27,563 bases of DNA from positions 1 through 27,563 of IMG/VR virus record IMGVR_UViG_3300028571_002513. One strand, written 5' to 3'. The notes beneath the pieces are model-generated. The model saw nothing but the letters and a program-made list of their open reading frames with translations. It was not told the origin of the DNA and ran no database searches. A program made the position numbers and the translations under genes. Shown in pieces: positions 1 to 5,658 of the stretch. This DNA is from a virus. The stretch's first letter is position 1. The number at the start of each line of letters is the position of its first letter.

Positions 1-423
1 TTATTTAAACGCCATGGCTCCGGCAATCCCGGCTATCAAAACGGCCAGCACCCCGGCACCAAACCACCGCAGTCTTGACGGCGCATCATTCACCGCCTCA
101 ATCCGCGCTTTGTCTGCTGTTACGTACAACTCTTGAAACTTGTCCGATTCTTTCCGGTAAGCTTCTTTATCCAACGTCAGTCCGCCAATCTTTTGTTCGA
201 GCAGCATTGTCTGCGATTCCATCAATGTTCTATCTTTATCGCATAGCGTCAGCCAGTTGCTTTTGTCTGCTGCATCCTTCTTTACGAATGCCAGGTCGAT
301 AAGCAGCCGGTTTCCGGTGCTGTAGTTGAAAAATATCTCAGCGCACTGAGCAGGAATAACCTGCAAGCACAAACAGGTGAGCAAGATTGCGGATATCGCC
401 TTGAGTCTTGTTGTTGATTTCAT
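1..423 (-). CDS. Secreted/membrane-anchored protein, possible spanin-like lysis protein
   Basis: A 140-residue protein. I chose the ATG at 423 because AAAGGA lies about 8 bases upstream; the frame stays open to 492. The N-terminus is a hydrophobic signal-like segment (about residues 6-27, several cysteines, ending near PAQCAE). A polar, charged, helix-prone middle follows, and then a C-terminal membrane helix (WFGAGVLAVLIAGIAGA). The gene closes the lysis-like block and overlaps the upstream gene by 86 bases in another frame, an arrangement reminiscent of Rz/Rz1 pairs. No clean lipobox is visible, so an outer-membrane spanin is not proven. An N-terminal export signal plus a C-terminal membrane helix would also suit a single-protein (u-type) spanin. 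The function is inference from topology and position. Confidence 0.5.
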   Translation of the reverse strand: MKSTTRLKAISAILLTCLCLQVIPAQCAEIFFNYSTGNRLLIDLAFVKKDAADKSNWLTLCDKDRTLMESQTMLLEQKIGGLTLDKEAYRKESDKFQELYVTADKARIEAVNDAPSRLRWFGAGVLAVLIAGIAGAMAFK

Positions 424-703
424 TCTCGGTGTCCTTTCTGCTGGGGCTCGGTTTTCGTTCCTCGGCTTTGATTTTTGCTCTCTGTGCCTCAATGTCAGCG
501 ATGCCCTTGTCTATCTCTGGATATAGGTTTGCTTCCCTGTCTCTGACGGCACCACGGCCAGCCTGTGCGGAGCTGATCTGTTGTTGCCTGACGTGGTCAG
601 CACTGGTTGTGGTCAGCTTGTTTTTATTTCGGTCGCATTGATATGTTGCAAGGCAGAGTGCCGCGATCAATACTGCAATTATTATTTCTCTGGCATATAT
701 CAT
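338..703 (-). CDS. Small single-pass membrane protein, Rz-like (inner-membrane spanin) candidate
   Basis: 121 residues with an N-terminal membrane helix (IIIAVLIAALCLATY). A strongly charged, Gln/Glu/Lys-rich region follows that should be helical (residues 30-95). This topology, N-terminus in the cytoplasm and a periplasmic helical domain, is that of inner-membrane spanins. Spanins link to an outer-membrane partner to disrupt the outer membrane at the end of lysis. Its ATG at 703 lies just past the stop of the endolysin-like gene (705), and its 3' end overlaps the next gene by 86 bases. There is no family-specific sequence motif I can name, so the assignment rests on size, topology and place in the lysis block. 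Confidence 0.5.
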   Translation of the reverse strand: MIYAREIIIAVLIAALCLATYQCDRNKNKLTTTSADHVRQQQISSAQAGRGAVRDREANLYPEIDKGIADIEAQRAKIKAEERKPSPSRKDTENEINNKTQGDIRNLAHLFVLAGYSCSVR

Positions 704-704
704 T

Positions 705-1319
705 TTATCTCACCCGAATGAATCCAACGACGGCGAAGCTGCTGCCGAGGCCGAGCGTTCTGGTACGGTCAAAAACACCGCCCTGGTTCTTGTCGCCTTT
801 AGCTTGCTCCCGTTGACCGCCTGCGCTGCCTGCCACGGTGTTACCTTCCCTGGCTGTGAATGTCTTTTTATCGATCTGTGTCAACACAATACCGGTATGC
901 CCGTTGAAATTCTGTGTTGCTGTGCTGCCGTGTCGCCAGCACGGTATATCTGCCGGTTGCAGCTTCTGGATACCCATATTCACGTCTTCTGCGGAAAATG
1001 TTTTGAAGGTCAGTTCACGGGCTTTGCACGTTTGCCAAAGTAGCGATACCCGCCCGATTTTAGGAATCGGTTGCTTGATGCCTATCGCTTCTGCTCCGTC
1101 GCGATAGCAGGTCAGCATGTAGGCTGCGCACCACGACAGGCCTTTGGGCAAGCCGATATATTTCAGCATGGCGTCGATTTCGGGGGAGTCATTGCTATTC
1201 GTGCGCTCTCTCACGTTCAGATACTTAGCGGACTGCTCGACGGTCGCGTCCTGCAAGGTTTTGGCGCATACGGTTGTTGTCACCGTCAGCAATAGCAGCA
1301 TGATTATTATTTTAAACAT
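705..1319 (-). CDS. Exported CHAP/NlpC-like Cys-His hydrolase, probable endolysin
   Basis: 204 residues. It starts with a hydrophobic export signal (MFKIIIMLLLLTVTTTVCA), so it can reach the periplasm through Sec. Catalytic-type motifs follow in the order of papain-like peptidoglycan hydrolases: GLSWCAAY (nucleophile Cys64), NGHTGIVL (His141) and EGNT near residue 158, a usual third polar position in CHAP domains. The expected role is cutting peptide bonds in peptidoglycan at lysis. The start at 1319 follows GAGGTG about 6 bases upstream, and the gene overlaps the previous one by 13 bases. Neighbours are a holin-like membrane protein and spanin-like proteins, which supports lysis. CHAP versus NlpC/P60 cannot be settled by eye. 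Confidence 0.7.
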   Translation of the reverse strand: MFKIIIMLLLLTVTTTVCAKTLQDATVEQSAKYLNVRERTNSNDSPEIDAMLKYIGLPKGLSWCAAYMLTCYRDGAEAIGIKQPIPKIGRVSLLWQTCKARELTFKTFSAEDVNMGIQKLQPADIPCWRHGSTATQNFNGHTGIVLTQIDKKTFTAREGNTVAGSAGGQREQAKGDKNQGGVFDRTRTLGLGSSFAVVGFIRVR

Positions 1320-1708
1320 ATCAGCACCTCATACAGTTGTTGTGGAGATATGGGGCGTTTCCAGATACCCAGAGCGGCAGCGCAAAATTCAGAGCAGTAC
1401 CAGCGATTTGAATTTTGCAGTTTTACTGGCAGAAAAAACCCCAATATTCCGAGCCAGTCATATTTTTTGCCAAGTTGCGACGATACAAAGGTGGTTGCTT
1501 TTGTTGCGTCGCTTGCCACCGATATTCTCTCCCAGTTGGCGGGATTAAATCCGGATGCCGGAATGGCTCTTACGCAGTTTGTCCATGCGTCGGCACTACT
1601 GGCCATGCCGTCTATCACGATCTCACAGTGGGAGAATTTACTTTTCGTGTACCAACGAATCAGGCGGTCGAAAAGTCTTCCCTTGCCGATATAGAACCAG
1701 ACTTCCAT
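1307..1708 (-). CDS. Permuted papain-fold (YiiX/NlpC-P60-like) hydrolase
   Basis: 133 residues without an obvious signal peptide. Two blocks mark circularly permuted NlpC/P60-like enzymes (the YiiX/LRAT-like group): an early histidine block KFSHCEIVID (His27) and a late cysteine block NRWYCSEFCA (Cys105). The early His and late Cys reverse the order seen in the neighbouring endolysin. Known members act on amide or ester bonds of lipids or peptides; here the substrate is unknown. The start at 1708 has GGGAAG upstream, and the previous gene stops at 1711. Its place between the holin-like gene and the endolysin suggests a role in lysis or envelope modification, which is inference. Similar proteins occur in phage genomes next to lysis genes. 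Confidence 0.6.
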   Translation of the reverse strand: MEVWFYIGKGRLFDRLIRWYTKSKFSHCEIVIDGMASSADAWTNCVRAIPASGFNPANWERISVASDATKATTFVSSQLGKKYDWLGILGFFLPVKLQNSNRWYCSEFCAAALGIWKRPISPQQLYEVLICLK

Positions 1709-1710
1709 GG

Positions 1711-2004
1711 CTACTTCCCGACGACCGATGCAATGGCAATCAACAGGGCTCCGGTAACTATTGCGGCTGCGACGTTATGCTCATCAAAGATTTCTTCATA
1801 AATGTCGTATTTAGTGCCTCGAAAGAAAAACAGCATGCCGATGGCTACAAACAGCAGTGTCGAAACATAGATCATCTTGAGTACGATAATCTCTGCTACT
1901 GCCATGCTGCTGCCTGGTGCAAAAAAGTAAATCGCAGCGATGGTGCCTATCAGAAATAATCCTGCAAATACCTTTTCATCAATCTTTTCCCAAAATGTTT
2001 TCAT
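1711..2004 (-). CDS. Multi-pass small membrane protein, holin candidate
   Basis: 97 residues with three likely membrane helices: about residues 12-30 (VFAGLFLIGTIAAIYFFAPG), 35-61 (AVAEIIVLKMIYVSTLLFVAIGM) and 77-95 (NVAAAIVTGALLIAIASVVG). The N-terminus is charged (MKTFWEKIDEK). Size, three-helix topology and position directly before two hydrolases fit a class I holin, which would open the inner membrane at the lysis time. The start at 2004 has a strong AAGGAGG about 7 bases upstream. There is no signature sequence, so the holin call is by topology and context only; a generic membrane protein remains possible. Confidence 0.5.
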   Translation of the reverse strand: MKTFWEKIDEKVFAGLFLIGTIAAIYFFAPGSSMAVAEIIVLKMIYVSTLLFVAIGMLFFFRGTKYDIYEEIFDEHNVAAAIVTGALLIAIASVVGK

Positions 2005-2023
2005 TGTCTGGCCTCCTTGTTTA

Positions 2024-2269
2024 TTATGTTATCTCCAGATTGAACCGTTCTCTCATCTCACTCATTATGCATTCGCCGCATAACACCACTGGATCTCTGC
2101 AATCCTCGCAGCAGGGGCTTATCATTTTTCGCCTTACTATCGTTACGCATTCTGTAGCTGTCTGCTTCACGGCCTCTTGCAGTTGTGATCGCAACTCATC
2201 AATAGTGCATTGCAAGCACTCGGTGGTGCTGCCGTGTTTGGTGCAGTAGCCAAGTCGCATATCCGTCAT
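2024..2269 (-). CDS. Small cysteine-rich, probably zinc-binding protein
   Basis: 81 residues with many cysteines in metal-binding spacing: C-T-K-H near the start, CLQC, a helical central stretch (ELRSQLQEAVKQT), then CCEDC and CGEC. Paired CxxC knuckles of this type usually bind zinc. I do not recognise the family. Its ATG at 2269 overlaps the stop of the 30-residue upstream gene by four bases (ATGA), and GGAGG sits 8 bases upstream of it. It is therefore part of the same transcript as the sensor-like genes upstream and the holin-like gene downstream. No function is assigned. Confidence 0.6.
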   Translation of the reverse strand: MTDMRLGYCTKHGSTTECLQCTIDELRSQLQEAVKQTATECVTIVRRKMISPCCEDCRDPVVLCGECIMSEMRERFNLEIT

Positions 2270-2358
2270 TTAAATATCCTCCAGAGTATAAAAGTCAGCG
2301 TTGGCAACGCAATCCAGGCTACGCATTGTGAAATATAATACATCGCCTCAGCACTCAT
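2266..2358 (-). CDS. 30-residue membrane peptide nested between two genes
   Basis: A very short frame, MSAEAMYYISQCVAWIALPT continuing LTFILWRIFK, that reads as one membrane helix with a basic end. The evidence that it is real is the setting. Its ATG overlaps the upstream stop as ATGA (2355-2358), its TGA overlaps the next ATG the same way (2266-2269), and GGAGAG lies just upstream of its start. It fills the only gap between the two neighbouring genes exactly. No function is known; the membrane character matches the surrounding membrane and lysis genes. Translation is likely coupled on both sides. Confidence 0.55.
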   Translation of the reverse strand: MSAEAMYYISQCVAWIALPTLTFILWRIFK

Positions 2359-2945
2359 TTAACTCTCCAGAACATATAGACGACGATTGCAAACGAAAAG
2401 ACCAGCAACAAAATCGATAGTTGCCGCGTATCTGCAAATATCTCTGTTTCCCGCTCTTTTGAGAGAGCCAACAGCGTGTCCACCCGCTGGACATATCGAT
2501 CCATCAGAGTCTGATAGTAGTGCAGAGCAGACCACGCTTCAGGCTTTTGCTGTTTCTTGATAAAGTCCACTACTTTCAGTTGAGCTTCCCGGTATTCTGG
2601 TCGCTCTTTTTTCATTTCGTTGACAAGCGTTCGCTCGCGATGGGACAATTTAGCGGCTGTAAGAAAATCAAGAACCTGGTTAGCGGAAGATCGTGTCACA
2701 AGCATTTTGTCCAGTTCTTTGCTTGCGTCATAGGCAGTCACTGCTATGCCTGCATTACGGAGCGCGATGTTGGCATTGAGGATATCGGATTTGAGTTGAT
2801 ACAGGTTTGCTCGTATTTCCTGTCTGTCTCTGATCCCTGACATCCCTATTTTTGTTGTAAGGCTCGAAATAGCCAGCAGCATCAAGATTATCAGCGGCGT
2901 ATACCGTATGGGGTTCAGAATGCTTTTTAATTTTGTCAAGTCCAC
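2355..2945 (-). CDS. Membrane-anchored four-helix-bundle sensor-like domain (chemoreceptor-like, no signalling domain)
   Basis: 196 residues with two membrane helices, about 13-35 (IRYTPLIILMLLAISS) and 174-194 (QLSILLLVFSFAIVVYMFW). About 140 helical residues lie between them and would sit in the periplasm. This is the topology and sequence style of the 4HB_MCP ligand-binding domain of methyl-accepting chemotaxis proteins. The HAMP and cytoplasmic signalling regions are missing; the protein ends right after the second helix. I start at a GTG (2945) with AAGGAGAC close upstream. It lies downstream of a receiver-domain gene and a coiled-coil membrane protein on the same strand. Function is unknown. 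It might interfere with or feed into host signalling, or be a lysis-associated membrane protein that merely looks similar. Confidence 0.55.
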   Translation of the reverse strand: MDLTKLKSILNPIRYTPLIILMLLAISSLTTKIGMSGIRDRQEIRANLYQLKSDILNANIALRNAGIAVTAYDASKELDKMLVTRSSANQVLDFLTAAKLSHRERTLVNEMKKERPEYREAQLKVVDFIKKQQKPEAWSALHYYQTLMDRYVQRVDTLLALSKERETEIFADTRQLSILLLVFSFAIVVYMFWRVK

Positions 2946-2965
2946 TTAGAGTCTCCTTCGTGATT

Positions 2966-3523
2966 TTACTTTATAATCCTCAGCACCCATTCGACATGGT
3001 TCGCGACATCAAAGGCAAAGCCCACCAAAACCATTGCTACCAATACCAGCCAGACCGGAAACTCTTTTATTTTGTAGGAAAAGACAGCAAGGCTTTTGCA
3101 GAGTTCGTCAAGAGTAGTTTTCATTGCTTTCACTTGATCGGCGAGGTCTTTATAGCTCGTAGCAGGGCAGTTTTTGCAGGTATCGCTCAGGCTATCTATG
3201 CGCTTGTGCAGGACGGCGTGCTTATCGTTATTTTCAGTAGCCGCCTTGGATAGGCTCCTGCAAGGACTATGGTCTTTGATTAACCCGTCCAGTCGGTCGC
3301 TATCGTTGTCAATGCGCCTGTAGATTGCGGTGTGCTCTTCGTCGTTGTGATGTAACACCACCTCGATTGCTGCCAGCTTTTTCAGGATTTCAGTGATACA
3401 GTGCATAATCTCTTTGTGGTCATCCCGCATATTTGTAACTGCGAGCCCAAGAGATTCCAGCTTTATACCTGTTTCAGCGTGAGACTTAATTGACTGTATT
3501 GTCAGTTCTTGTAGGGTATCCAT
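2966..3523 (-). CDS. Coiled-coil protein with C-terminal membrane helix
   Basis: 185 residues. The first 145 are heptad-rich and charged, with repeated patterns HNDEEHTAIYRRIDND and NNDKHAVLHKRIDSLSD about 45 residues apart, which suggests an internal duplication and a long coiled coil. Two cysteine sites (SPCRS and DTCKNCP) punctuate it. A C-terminal membrane helix follows (FPVWLVLVAMVLVGFAFDV). The shape recalls XhlA-like phage membrane proteins (helical cytoplasmic part plus C-terminal anchor), but I cannot assign the family. Its start overlaps the end of the receiver gene by 38 bases. The Shine-Dalgarno site is weak (GGAG about 14 bases upstream), so translation may depend on coupling to the upstream gene. 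Confidence 0.55.
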   Translation of the reverse strand: MDTLQELTIQSIKSHAETGIKLESLGLAVTNMRDDHKEIMHCITEILKKLAAIEVVLHHNDEEHTAIYRRIDNDSDRLDGLIKDHSPCRSLSKAATENNDKHAVLHKRIDSLSDTCKNCPATSYKDLADQVKAMKTTLDELCKSLAVFSYKIKEFPVWLVLVAMVLVGFAFDVANHVEWVLRIIK

Positions 3524-3845
3524 ATTTATTCACGAGCTCCTTGAGTTGACCATATTCACATTTTGACCAGAATTCACACTGTCTAAACTGAGCCAGTGCT
3601 TTTTGTTCATCACCTGTGCTTGCCGTGGCTATGATGATCGGCAAATCCGGGTACAGCGCCTGTACGGCATAGACGACTGTCCAGCCATCACATTCCGGCA
3701 TCACTAAATCGCATATAAACAAATCTGGACGTTGATCTCTCATGCGATCCATCAATTGTTTATAGTCAGTAAATATCTGGGCTCCGTAGAGCTCTTGATA
3801 AACTTTAAGCTGTATTTTATTGTCATCTAGCGCGTAAATAAGCAT
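3486..3845 (-). CDS. Stand-alone response-regulator receiver (CheY-like) domain
   Basis: 119 residues, the size of a single receiver domain with no output domain. All phosphorylation-site landmarks are present: acidic pair D7-D8 (YALDDNK), phospho-acceptor D46 in FICDLVMPECDGW, T74 in PIIIATAST and K95 in FWSKCEY. Spacings are close to those of CheY. It should accept phosphate from a histidine kinase and signal by protein contact. No kinase is encoded in the window, so any partner is a host protein. The ATG at 3845 has AAGGAAG upstream and lies 48 bases after the reverse transcriptase stop, so it may share the DGR transcript. A receiver domain in a phage late region is unusual. Confidence 0.8.
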   Translation of the reverse strand: MLIYALDDNKIQLKVYQELYGAQIFTDYKQLMDRMRDQRPDLFICDLVMPECDGWTVVYAVQALYPDLPIIIATASTGDEQKALAQFRQCEFWSKCEYGQLKELVNKYGYPTRTDNTVN

Positions 3846-3893
3846 TTAAAACTTCCTTCAAAGCAGCATGGCACTTAACCAAGTAACTGTAAT

Positions 3894-4919
3894 TTATACA
3901 GTACATCTCCAAGCTGGCTGCCATTTCTGCATTAACGCTGCTGGGTTCTTTTCGGATGCAATAGGCCAGTTTTGTTCTAAGAAGGTTATCATCCCTCGCA
4001 GCGAGTTAGTGGTTTTGGCATGACCAAGCAAAGAAATTACGCTTTGACTTTTGCCTCTATGCACTGCTCTGCGAAATTTATGCAGGCTATACTTCCTGAT
4101 AAATCTGGCCGTTCTCCATGTTCGATAGCCCACAAAGTTGACGCCGTTTTTTGTTTTCTGAATCGTCCACTTCGACAACTCCAAATTAAGGTTTGCCTTT
4201 AGATAGGCAATGGTCATATCTCGGTACCGCACGCATTCTTCTCTGGTTAGATCGAACAATATGAAATCATCGACATAACGGCAGTATTTGCGAATTTTGA
4301 GAGTTCTTTTTATAAAGTGATCCATTGAATTCAGATAAATAAGCGCATATGTCTGGGACAGTAGGTTGCCAATCGGTATTCCTATTAGGTTCTGGCGGTC
4401 GTCTGCAAACATCATCATAATGTTCACCAGCCTCTTGTCCTTGATTTTTCTTTCCACCATTTGGCGCAAAATGTCTCGATCAATGCGATAGAAGAATTTG
4501 CGAATGTCCATTTTCAGCGTGTACTTTTCTGGATCGCTTGATTGCAAAGCCTTCTGCGTATAGTCGCTAGCCTTATGTGTGCCTTTTCCGGAGCGGCAGG
4601 CGAAAGACGTTGCGATATAGCATTTTTCAAAAATAGGCTTCACTATCCTGTAAATCGCATGCTGCACTACGATATCTCCAAACCAAGGCGCACTAATTTC
4701 TCTCTTTTTGGGTTCATGGACGAAAAAGTGATGATATCGTCTGACCTTATATGTTCCGGAATGAATTCTATCGTGCAAGTCAGTGAGAAATGCTCCTGCT
4801 GCTATATCGAATTCATGGCAGGCATTTTTCATTCGCTTGCCTTTCCGTGCGTCCAAATATGCCTGGTACATATTTTCTGGACTGAAAACTTCATCAAAAA
4901 GATTTCCGGTTCTCTTCAA
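3894..4919 (-). CDS. DGR-type reverse transcriptase
   Basis: 341 residues, the normal length for DGR reverse transcriptases. Motifs run in order: RSGKGTHKA (about 109-117), KMDIRKFFYRID with catalytic D138, GIPIGNLLSQ (180-189; this -SQ form is a DGR hallmark), CRYVDDF with D217 and D218, and NFVGYRT (261-267). There is no maturase or endonuclease domain, unlike group II intron enzymes. It should copy the TR transcript at 5044-5161 into cDNA with errors at adenines, which then replaces the VR. The start is a TTG at 4919 with GAGG about 6 bases upstream; no better ATG is near. The TR lies 125 bases upstream, giving the classic order variable protein, avd, TR, RT. Confidence 0.95.
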   Translation of the reverse strand: MKRTGNLFDEVFSPENMYQAYLDARKGKRMKNACHEFDIAAGAFLTDLHDRIHSGTYKVRRYHHFFVHEPKKREISAPWFGDIVVQHAIYRIVKPIFEKCYIATSFACRSGKGTHKASDYTQKALQSSDPEKYTLKMDIRKFFYRIDRDILRQMVERKIKDKRLVNIMMMFADDRQNLIGIPIGNLLSQTYALIYLNSMDHFIKRTLKIRKYCRYVDDFILFDLTREECVRYRDMTIAYLKANLNLELSKWTIQKTKNGVNFVGYRTWRTARFIRKYSLHKFRRAVHRGKSQSVISLLGHAKTTNSLRGMITFLEQNWPIASEKNPAALMQKWQPAWRCTV

Positions 4920-5043
4920 TTAAAACCTCGTTGCTGGTCTTCGGTTTCCCTACCAAAAAGCAATGATTAAAACCAGTTCGCCATCAGGCAGGATAGTCTA
5001 TCCCTATGATTCCACTATACTCATACGAGCTTTGAGGGGGAAT

Positions 5044-5161
5044 CGTAGTCGGGCCGAGAGCCGATATTGTTGTTCACATTAGAACGCGGATTGTTGAGAT
5101 TGAGCTCAAACACGCCAGCATCACTGGCATTATTCCAGTTGCCACTCACGATAGGCACACG
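5044..5161 (-). repeat. DGR template repeat (TR)
   Basis: A non-coding 118-bp copy of the variable repeat at 5667-5784, lying between avd and the reverse transcriptase. Aligned at a constant offset of 623 bases, the two differ at 16 positions. Every one is a T on the plus strand of the TR, meaning A on the coding strand. Of 28 such adenines 16 are changed; the other 90 bases are identical. Beyond 5161 identity stops at once. At 5043 there is one more A-type difference, then unrelated sequence. In the VR frame the TR encodes mostly AAY asparagine codons at the variable sites, the usual design for wide substitution without stop codons. Confidence 0.95.
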
Positions 5162-5190
5162 TATTGACATATAAATCGCATATATGTAGG

Positions 5191-5601
5191 CTACCCTTTT
5201 TGTTTAAAGTTTTTGTCGGCCTCATTTCTTATCCAGCCGCCAATTAATTTTCCTAATTCGTCTACCAGCCTACTGATTGCTACCCATCGGGTTTTTTCTA
5301 TCGCTTCGCCGTCCACACCCTCGACAAATTTGCCGTCTTTAAAATGGAAGTAGCCCAGCTCCTGCGCTAAATATAGCTGCATTCGCAACTGCTCGTGGGC
5401 TATGTCCAATGACGTGAGTGTTGTTTTCTTGATGTATCTTTTTTGCCCTTCCACGATCAAATCGTACACTTCATACGCGGTATTGCGTATTCTGTTCGCC
5501 AGCGCAAATTTCTCGTGCTTCGGGAAGTGGTTCAGATAAACGTTCAGCAACTTCATCATTTCATGAAATTTCCTATACATAATTACGTCGCTGTTTTTCA
5601 T
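5191..5601 (-). CDS. avd: DGR accessory variability determinant (Avd-like four-helix protein)
   Basis: 136 residues, nearly all predicted helix and basic overall, with the pattern of Avd/S23-like four-helix bundles (for example NRIRNTAYEVYDLIVEGQKR and LDIAHEQLRMQLYLAQELGY). Avd proteins form a pentameric barrel that binds the reverse transcriptase and TR RNA and is needed for mutagenic retrohoming. The gene lies exactly where avd is found in the Bordetella phage DGR, between the variable gene and the TR. The ATG at 5601 has GGGAG about 9 bases upstream. The stop at 5191 is 30 bases before the TR begins, so avd and TR RNA are probably on one transcript. Confidence 0.9.
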   Translation of the reverse strand: MKNSDVIMYRKFHEMMKLLNVYLNHFPKHEKFALANRIRNTAYEVYDLIVEGQKRYIKKTTLTSLDIAHEQLRMQLYLAQELGYFHFKDGKFVEGVDGEAIEKTRWVAISRLVDELGKLIGGWIRNEADKNFKQKG

Positions 5602-5633
5602 CTGAACCGCTCCCTCAAAACAAAGTCAAAGGC

Positions 5634-5654
5634 ATGACGCGCTATCGCGGTCAT
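5634..5654 (-). other. Hairpin just downstream of the VR stop codon
   Basis: On the coding strand ATGAC-C-GCG, loop ATAG, then CGCGTCAT form an 8-bp stem with one bulged C and a 4-base loop. It starts 4 bases after the variable protein stop codon and 12 bases past the VR end. Short GC-containing hairpins or cruciforms at this place are known to aid target recognition in DGR retrohoming. A simple chance hairpin cannot be excluded. Confidence 0.6.
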
Positions 5655-5658
5655 TAAA

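Noticed and set aside
3894-4919. Group II intron or retron reverse transcriptase
   Set aside because: No maturase or intron RNA structure, no msr/msd-like region; the -SQ motif, Avd and TR/VR identify a DGR.
5044-5161. TR as a decayed duplicate of the variable gene end
   Set aside because: Every difference from the VR is at a coding-strand adenine and the rest is identical; random decay would change all bases.
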